Origin: Calliopum simillimum
Lineage: Eukaryota > Arthropoda > Insecta > Diptera > Lauxaniidae
Direction of reading: 5' to 3'
DNA: 64,000 nt
Assembly: GCA_951812925.1 (NCBI GenBank)
Contig: OX638370.1
Coordinates: 33,103,948-33,167,947 of the forward strand
Position 1 is the stretch's first letter. The number at the start of each line of letters is the position of its first letter. The position numbers were made by a program, and so were the translations under genes. The notes under the pieces are model-generated. The model saw nothing but the letters and a program-made list of their open reading frames with translations, searched no databases and was not told the DNA's origin. Below are positions 57,765-64,000 of this stretch, piece by piece.

Positions 57765-58515
57765 GCAAAAGTAATGTCATAATCTGAACTGGCTGCCTTA
57801 TTGTTTAGGGGTCTGCACATTTCGTTTCAAGATACTTTATATTTTGTACCTGCTTTTGATTCATCAAATGCTCTAGTTCAGTGTCTTGTGTAAATGTCTT
57901 GACAGAACTAGAATTTGAAAGAAAATAAACAAATACTGTGCTAATTTGTCTTGTTTGATTTGTTTCAGTTATTTTAGTTGCATACTGTAGTAGTAGTGTA
58001 CACTACTAAATGCTAATGGTGTGATAAGAGTAGTTTATCGCTCTCGTCTTGTACCTCTTTTTGTTTACGCTCTCTCTCTCTGTCGCAAAAATGTGTGAAA
58101 GCTACTACAATTCTGCAAGTGTTACCATATCATACATTTTATTGTGGTTTCTCTACTAGCACGTTTTGCAGTGACCTGAAGTATTTGTTTTTATAAAGTA
58201 GAGTTCACTGATGTATTTTTTAGAACCAAGTTTGTTTTTCACACTGATTAAACAAGACAATGTAAAGAGTGTCAAAATGAAATCAGTGTACACGATGATT
58301 TGAATCTTGAATTTTTTGGATCAAATGCATCAGTTCAGTGTAAAATGTGGGTTTCAAAAAAAGTACACTTTATTTCAAGATGTCTTGTGCAGACCCCTAT
58401 TATTGTTAAAACTGAAACAAAATTGAACTTTGTTTACAAGAAAAGTTTATCTGAAGATGTAGAATTGATGGGATTGAAGTGACAAAATGATATCGGTCAA
58501 ATGATCAACTTCTGC
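57765..58515 (+). repeat. Family C copy split by a hAT MITE
   Basis: Left part 'gcaaaagtaatgtcataatc' with 'ggctgcc' precedes the insertion. The right part 'aaaactgaaacaaaattg', 'gaaaagtttatctgaagatg', 'tagaattgatgggattg' and 'gatatcggtcaaatgatcaa' follows it. Block order agrees with 22550-22690 when the insertion is removed. Confidence 0.6.
57806..58399 (+). mobile_element. hAT-type MITE, 594 bp, perfect 8 bp duplication
   Basis: TAGGGGTCTGCACA (57806-57819) and TGTGCAGACCCCTA (58386-58399) are perfect 14 bp inverted ends; TTATTGTT flanks both exactly (57798-57805 and 58400-58407). It lies inside a family C repeat. A full-length reversed relative is at 42552-43121. It carries 'cactgaact' / 'agttcagtg' words many times. 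The ORF at 58300-58482 crosses its right end and is not a gene. Confidence 0.88.
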
Positions 58516-58529
58516 GAGGATCCACATTT

Positions 58530-58865
58530 GATGCAAAACAAAAACTTGTCCTACCTTTTTCACTATGTTAGAAATGGAGCACGACTTTGGATTAACCATC
58601 ATTATGAAGGTATTTGCGTTTAAATGTGCAGAAAGTTAAAACTATCTTAATACGAAAGCTGAAAAGGGACAAAAAGCTGACTGACACTGACTTCATGTTT
58701 TTTTGTTTTCTTTTCGTTTCACATTTGTCATTGTGTCAGGGATGATAAATGATCTTTTCTATTTTGTACCAAATAGCAAAAAAAGTACTTAAACTGTCCA
58801 AAAAGTACCATAATTATTTAATACATTTGTGGTCAAATTTAGACAATTGGGCGATTCAGGTATCA
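58530..58865 (+). repeat. Dispersed family A, plus-oriented copy
   Basis: Runs from 'caaaaacttgtcctacc' through 'ctatgttagaaatggagcac', 'acttcatgtttttttg', 'ctattttgtaccaaatagc' to 'acaattgggcgattc'. It is slightly shorter than the 2705-3125 copy because the middle lacks 'catattaacaacaac'. Confidence 0.65.
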
Positions 58866-58869
58866 ACTA

Positions 58870-60915
58870 ATTCTGTATCTATCTACAGTAAAGATGTCTT
58901 AGCACAATAACATCAAACGCCATTTGCACAAAATATGGCACATTTATATTATCACATTACTATTGCCCACCTTGTTTTAATATCGAATTCACCATGTGTT
59001 TCAATGCGTGCTCTTTTAAACGCAACAAGGAATCGGTTGTAATCTTCTCTAATCCAGTACAAACGAATGGCGTAACCAACTAGTTAAGACCTCGTGGAAA
59101 AGCGTACTAGACTATGCGTTGCAATGGCAATTGCAATTAAGTTTATCAACTGTACACATGTTAGCATCAAAAACACAACAACCAGTATTTATGTAAATTT
59201 TATACCTCTACTTCATAGAAAACTAAAATATTTAATTTTTTCTTGATAGCTTTTTAAAGTGCATTTTTCACATGATGTATCAAAGCTTTGTCGCTGCAGC
59301 TTTTCACATAAGCCAACAAACTACTTTGTTATTACTTTTTTACTACAATTTTTAATACGAAATAGTGCTAATACTCCACATTTGACAAAAGTTAAAAATT
59401 TCGCTGCATACATCAGTGGGACTTTATTTTTATTTAACTTATGCTTTATTGTTGTTGTTTTTGTTTCAACTCCATCATTGCACGAGTACTTATGTCACGA
59501 CGTTAGTCCTTTTTGTTGTAAGCAGCTTGTTATATGGCAGATTTACATAGTCCTTACTAGGATTTCTGCATGACATGCACTAACCAATTTGGTTGAGATT
59601 AGCTCTTTATAATGAATGCCTTTGTAAGCACTTTTGTTGCGTAATATTTTTCTACAAAGGAATTGCTTATTATATACACATGTTAGAATGTTATATAAAT
59701 ATTGTTACAAGATTTAGTCCTTAGATGATGTCTTCTTTTTAAGAACTCAAGCTCTGGATTATTATGCCATCGATATCACAAGTAATTTATATTAATGATT
59801 TCAAATGTCTTTATTTTCATTCAGTTCATCCTAATTCACTGCTCTTTACACAATGTTAATTTTCCTTAGAACCCTGCCAGGCAAACCCATTTTATTGTGA
59901 GTGAACACTGAACTGCACTGCAATCAAACTGTAATTGAACTACAAACCCATGGTGCATGATCTACGCAAAATTTATACGTGATAGATGGAAATTTTTAGA
60001 CAGTTCTAGTGACAGTCAAACGAATTTTCTTAATGGTTCTACCAACAACTGCGTTGAATATATTTTGTTTCGTACTGTACTTTGTTTTAAATAACATATG
60101 AATGAAAGAAATCAGAGGAAAGTTGTTAAATTTTCTGAATCTACGAAGTGGATCCAATAGTCCGAAAATCGGTAGGGGATAAAAAGAAGTGCAACAAAGT
60201 TTCTGAAAACAGCCTGAGATCCCTGTGTTTGGAACCTCAGGTATAAGAACTTGAGCATAGTTGTCAGTTGATTCTTTCAATCATGGTCTACAGAGTGTTA
60301 TTCATCTATCCGTGCCTAGCATAACAAGAATTGAACTCGACCAGTTCGATTTCGCTGAAGTTTGGTACATTCTTTAATTTTTTGTTAATAAAAATGGCAA
60401 ATTGGTAAATTGTGACAAACATTCTTTCAAATAATTGTCCATATCTTCTTAACCGATTTTCATGTTCAGACCATTTATGGAAAGATATTATACTGGACTA
60501 TAAGTAAAAAGTAAATTGTTTCGTATATGACAAAAAGTACTCAATTTAGTACTATTTCAGTACTAAAATTACGAAAAATACCCCATAACCTACTTTTTTG
60601 AACTTTCAAATATATTTTGTGAAAAAAATTCAGATGGCTTGCTTTACGGTACACAAGTAATGATTTTTTGAACATTTCAAAACACAAAATATACCGTTTA
60701 GCAAACCTTACAAAAACTGTCCATAAGTTACGACATTTCTGAACAGATTTTCATGTTTTAAACTATTTTGGAAGGGTAGTGATCAGCGTATTAGCACGAA
60801 GTAACTATTTTGCTATTTGCCAAAAATTACTTTTTATTTAAATACAATTTTTTTGAAATATCTGCATTGTGTGGGCGTGTCCGTTGGCCTAGTTGCATTA
60901 TATTGGGCACATCTT
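58870..60915. other. Unassigned stretch
   Basis: ORFs at 59259-59573 (104 codons, hydrophobic in its middle) and 59996-60280 (minus) show no recognised domain and no supporting context. 'aatggcgtaaccaactag' near 59068 recalls the hAT terminus at 33750. No other feature is supported. Confidence 0.3.
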
Positions 60916-60925
60916 GCTGAATACA

Positions 60926-61923
60926 CACACAAAAAAATATTGAACATATTATTTATGAACGGCATTCATACACCGAAATTCATTGATTTTCAAATAAAAT
61001 TTTTTCATTAAATTTTTTGATTTTAAGAACGATTCATTAATCGTAAGTACATGAGTTCATAAATATTTTTCTATGAGGAATTTTTTTTATTAACTTCCGT
61101 TCTTAAATTTTAAGAATTTTTTCGTACGAATAACAATGTTTCATAAATCTACAGATACAAATTTTATACATGTTTACATAAAATTAAACAAATCGTTCAT
61201 AAACTTAAAGTTAAAGTTTCATCAATTTGAAATGTTATTTTCAGTTTGTATTTCATTTTCTTCTTTTGGTTCTATACTTGTTTATGCTAAATTTCATATA
61301 AAGTATTGTTTAAAGTTCCTTTCTATGACGCTCACACCATCATGCTATGTGTGTGTAATCCCAAGAGGAAAAATAGCGCTTTTAAAAGCGTTTTTTAGCA
61401 TCAAGTGCTTACTTTCCTTATGACATACTACTCTAGGTCAATATTGTATGTCCAATGCCTTGGAGCTTGAGCATTCTCCTAATATAAAAATAAAAATAAT
61501 AAAAAAAAACTTTCACTCGCATTGGGGTTCGAACCCGGAAACCAAAGAGCAGAGAACTAGCTCCTTATCATATACGCTACAGACTCCTCTGACGTTCTTG
61601 TGTAAAATTTGTATATCAAAAGCTTAATCGAATTCTTTTATTTGAAAAAAAAAAAAAAACTTATGAATTTCGTTTTTAGATTTTATGGACAAGTTCTTAC
61701 GTTTTACAAATAATTCATAAAAAAAATTTACGAATTTTGTTCTTAGATTTTAAGAAAAATTCTTACATTTTATGAATAATTCATAAGCGTACGTATGCCT
61801 TGTTTAACGTATGATTGAAAATACTTATAGTCAATGAATGCTGTTCTCGGCTCAAATTCGATGAATTTTTTCGTTATTAATAATAAATTTTTCATTTATA
61901 TTATGTCCCTTTTTTTTTGTGTG
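60926..61923 (-). mobile_element. CACACAAAAAAA-ended element with tRNA-like module, copy 2
   Basis: Reverse-oriented relative of 52610-53661: starts CACACAAAAAAATATTGAAC at 60926 and ends in the complement of CACACAAAAAAAAAGGGACA at 61923. The conserved core ('tattaggagaatgctcaag', 'gaaagtaagcacttgatgct', 'catagaaaggaacttt' on the minus strand) and the tRNA-like module are in the same order. Flanks (TA at 60922 with an extra CA, CA at 61924) do not give a clean duplication. The ORF at 61136-61423 is a chance frame within it. Confidence 0.8.
61512..61585 (-). other. tRNA-like module of copy 2
   Basis: On the minus strand GTCTGTAGCGTATATGATAA leads to CCGGGTTCGAACCCCAATG (B box at 61524-61536). 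The A- and B-box regions are conserved with copy 1 while the stretch between them differs, the pattern expected if the promoter boxes are kept by selection or were present in the founder. Confidence 0.6.
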
Positions 61924-62171
61924 CAGACAATAAATCTTGGCCTAAATTTCAATTTGATATCTTTATCCAATCCAATGTATTTGCTAGCGTACCTCTAAAA
62001 AAAGATATAAGTCATCTGGCAAAGGTCACGAAAATTTCTAGGTCAGTGCACGTTTACCGATTTACTACTTGTACCACAACATTGCACATCTAAAGGCATT
62101 AGTTTGTACACATTTTCTAGTCCATATCTCTTTACGCTTTATAAAAGATAGTTTACTTTGTATGGGAGTAG

Positions 62172-62637
62172 GGTGGGGCGACACTTTTCCCAAAATCGTT
62201 TTCCCAAAAAAATTATTTCCCAAAAACATTTTTCCCAATTTTTTTTCTTCCCAATACTTTTTTCCCCAAAATAAAGTGTTCCCACGCCTTTTTAACTAGC
62301 GCTAGGGCAATAACTTCTGACGGACCAGAAAATATCACACTGTTTAAAGAGCTTGATGTCTCGAAACACATTTCATACGCGCCAAATCCTGAAGAAGTCG
62401 AAGCAGTAAAGGTTGTTAATAGAATCAAGCTTAAGGCTAAGGAGCATCCCGAGGCTCCGCCGGCTCAAATTTTACGCACAGAATTGCGAGGTGTTTCATC
62501 AGGTACTTGCAAATTTTAATCCGAAGAAATCTTTTTAGTGGGAAAAAATATATTGGGAAGAAAAAAAATTGGGAAAAATGTTTTTGGAAAATGAATTTCT
62601 TGGGAAAACGATTTTGGGAATTGTGTATCGCGCCCAT
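62172..62637 (+). mobile_element. MULE-like element with TTTTCCCAA-repeat ends
   Basis: Each end is a block of about 100 bp built from repeated 'ttttcccaaaa' words and the two blocks are inverted copies: 'ttcccaaaatcgttttccca', 'catttttcccaatttttttt' and 'cttcccaata' on the left match the complement on the right. Outer bases GGGGCGACAC and GGGCGCGATACAC (other strand) are similar. No target duplication could be read. The core is a coding fragment (62310-62520). Long inverted ends made of short direct repeats plus a MULE-type fragment fit a Foldback/Mutator-like non-autonomous element. Confidence 0.7.
62310..62520 (+). pseudogene. FLYWCH/MULE-type transposase fragment
   Basis: Frame ending at a stop near 62519 reads NITLFKELDVSKHISYAPNP, EEVEAVKVVNRIKLKAKEHP, EAPPAQILRTELRGVSSGT. 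The stretch H.(H)APNPEEVE..K..N.IK..AK...E.P.QI resembles the linker that follows the FLYWCH zinc finger in MULE-type transposases and FLYWCH proteins. The FLYWCH core and the catalytic domain are absent, so it is a short retained or captured piece. Confidence 0.5.
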
Positions 62638-62763
62638 CTTTCGATTTTTTCCTAATTGGATATATACGTAGCTAACGCAGCATAGGAGTACTCCTTTTAT
62701 TTTTTTCTAACTAAATGTGTGAAATCTGTCACTGTGCCATGTACTTAATTCACCTCATGTTTT

Positions 62764-63468
62764 TATACCCTACACCCAGTGTGTATTCACTTTGTCCTTC
62801 CGTTTGTCACGCGGAAAAGTATAGATATTCTTGATCAACGTCATCTCCTGAGTCGATTTAGCCATGTTCGTCTGCTTGTCTGTCCGTTGACATCCTTTTA
62901 ATATTTTTTGATAGCCAGATCATTCGACGAAATTTAGTACACTGCCTGTGGTGTCAAAGTTAGCTCGTTGTATTGAAAATGAGCGAAATCGATCAACGGA
63001 CATGCTTACCGCCCATACAAAAAATATATTCAAAATGCAATTTTAGTAGTATTTTTCACGACAATGCAACCAAAATACACACAAATACTAAGAACGGTAA
63101 GCGCAAGCTCTGAGCCAAACTAGACGAAATCAGACGAAGGGACGTGGCACTTCCCCTATGAGCAAAAGCTTCAAAATGCTGTACTGAAAACAATTTTTTG
63201 AGATAATCCAAGAAAATTTCATTCGGACTCTAAGAATTATAAGTGCAAGCTCTGAGTAAAAACTAGGACGAACTTGGACACGATTGCGTGGCACCTCCTA
63301 TAAAGGCAAAAGTTTCAAAATGCTGTAAATTGCGTTTTTTTTTTGGATAATCGAATTAAATTTCACTGAGGAACTGAGGACAATAAGTGCAAGCTTTGAG
63401 CATAAGCTATGCGAACTCGCATAAGAGAGCCTGGTATATCCCATACAGTCAAAATTTACGTAATACTA
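62764..63468 (+). repeat. TACCC-type dispersed repeat, plus copy
   Basis: Opens 'tataccctacacccagtgtg', then 'gtccttccgtttgtcacgcg', 'attcttgatcaacgtcatc', 'gagtcgatttagccatgttc', 'gtctgtccgttgacatcc'. After 'aaaatatattcaaaatgcaa' come about three diverged tandem units with 'aagcgcaagctctgag', 'gcaaaagcttcaaaatgctg' and 'acgtggcacttcccc'. Same family as 25145-26036 and 17160-17560. Confidence 0.7.
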
Positions 63469-63862
63469 CACCGAGAAAAATACGTATAATAATTTTTACT
63501 ATATTGGCTAGTCGAAAAATTAAAGTAATCAACACTAAATTTCAAATATAAATTACCTTACGTATGAACAATTTGATGGGTCCGTAAAGTCATATTTACA
63601 CAAATTTCCTACATTTGACTATATGTAAGGTAATTTGCACTTTCAGAAAAAAAATGTGTGGTAATTTTGAATTTATGATTCTAGTCAAAATAACTTCAAT
63701 TTTTTCACGTACAAAAATGAGTATCATAATTTTCACCTTACGCGAGTAAGGTAAATACCACAAAAATATAGAGTCATTTTGACTTTTATAATTTTAGTAA
63801 CAATTTATATATTTGGACAGACATTTTCTTCATATAAAAATTTTTTTGCTTCCACATCATAT

Positions 63863-63934
63863 GCGGAAGCAGCCCAGAGGATGTGTATCTGACTACCATT
63901 CGGAAGGGCCGTGGTTCGTATCCCGGCGCCGCAG
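63863..63934 (+). other. tRNA-like module of the third family
   Basis: Runs from GCGGAAGCAGCCCAGAGGAT to CGCCGCAG. GTGGTTCGTATCCC (63911-63924) is a fair B box, and GCGG/CCGC at the two ends could pair as part of an acceptor stem. The D-arm is poor. It is followed at once by T runs that would terminate Pol III. Confidence 0.55.
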
Positions 63935-63938
63935 TTCA

Positions 63939-63977
63939 TTTTTTTTTTTTTTTTTTTTGTTTTTTTTTTTTTTTTTG
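63939..63977. repeat. Poly-T tracts
   Basis: Two T runs of about 20 and 17 separated by a single G. Confidence 0.85.
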
Positions 63978-64000
63978 TTGTTTGAACTATACAGTAAGGT

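Larger units (their letters stand above)
63469..64000 (+). mobile_element. CACCGAGAAAAA-ended element with tRNA-like module, cut by window end
   Basis: CACCGAGAAAAATACGTATA begins at 63469 after TA (63467-63468). The interior is AT-rich with inverted words ('ccttacgtatgaac', 'atatgtaaggtaattt', 'caccttacgcgagtaaggt'). A tRNA-like module at 63863-63934 is followed by long T runs to the window end. Position of the module and the CAC..A.AAAAA terminus parallel the 52610 and 60926 elements although the sequence differs. Confidence 0.5.

Noticed and set aside
59259..59573. 104-codon ORF with a hydrophobic segment
   Set aside because: No recognisable family; hydrophobic stretches are common in T-rich chance frames.

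Overview
This 64 kb window is AT-rich eukaryotic DNA, almost certainly from a fly. It shows no recognisable host gene. Nearly every open reading frame that carries a protein signature belongs to a transposable element, and most other ORFs are short and look like chance frames. Frequent CAA/TTG and TTA microsatellites, non-LTR elements of CR1-like, jockey-like and endonuclease-RT types, plus hAT, piggyBac, Tc1/mariner and MULE traces, suggest a higher dipteran with a repeat-rich genome (a tephritid-like fly is my guess). The window could be intergenic DNA or a very long intron.

Layout. 0-9 kb: AT-rich DNA with a 99 bp MITE (1280-1378), a copy of dispersed family A (2705-3125), degenerate repeats (4765-5790) and a 1.35 kb near-perfect palindrome flanked by TA (6084-7435). 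9.3-11.15 kb: decayed endonuclease-reverse transcriptase LINE. 12.25-16.69 kb: apparently full-length CR1-like LINE on the minus strand with two intact ORFs, the only protein-coding unit here that looks functional. 17-24 kb: dispersed repeats, a TA-flanked element with tRNA-like B boxes (20339-21012) and a 985 bp inverted-repeat element (22341-23325). 24.6-30 kb: jockey-like RT remnant, a large dispersed repeat, pyrimidine-rich DNA, a Tourist-like MITE and a hAT MITE with a perfect 8 bp target duplication (28889-29465). 30-36 kb: an inverted-repeat element with a tRNA-like module in each arm (30122-31077), a MITE with 37 bp perfect TIRs, and a hAT transposase remnant on the minus strand. 38-40 kb: degenerate piggyBac copy with exact TTAA flanks. 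42-46 kb: two TIR elements and a dead Tc1/mariner-superfamily element. 46.4-47.5 kb: degenerate minisatellite built on a GAGTCTTGGTC-like unit. 50-64 kb: dense nested TIR elements. These include two elements inserted side by side at an ATGTACAT target, two opposite-orientation copies of a tRNA-bearing element (52610-53661 and 60926-61923), a MULE-like element carrying a FLYWCH/MULE-type coding fragment (62172-62637), and a third tRNA-bearing family cut by the window end.

The most unusual theme is that at least four distinct TIR element types carry a tRNA-like sequence with a good Pol III B box. In one of them the two modules face each other across the core. This could be a class of DNA transposon that has taken up Pol III promoters. 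It needs alignment to other genomic copies and small-RNA data to establish.

All coordinates were read by eye; alignments, identities and family names were not computed.
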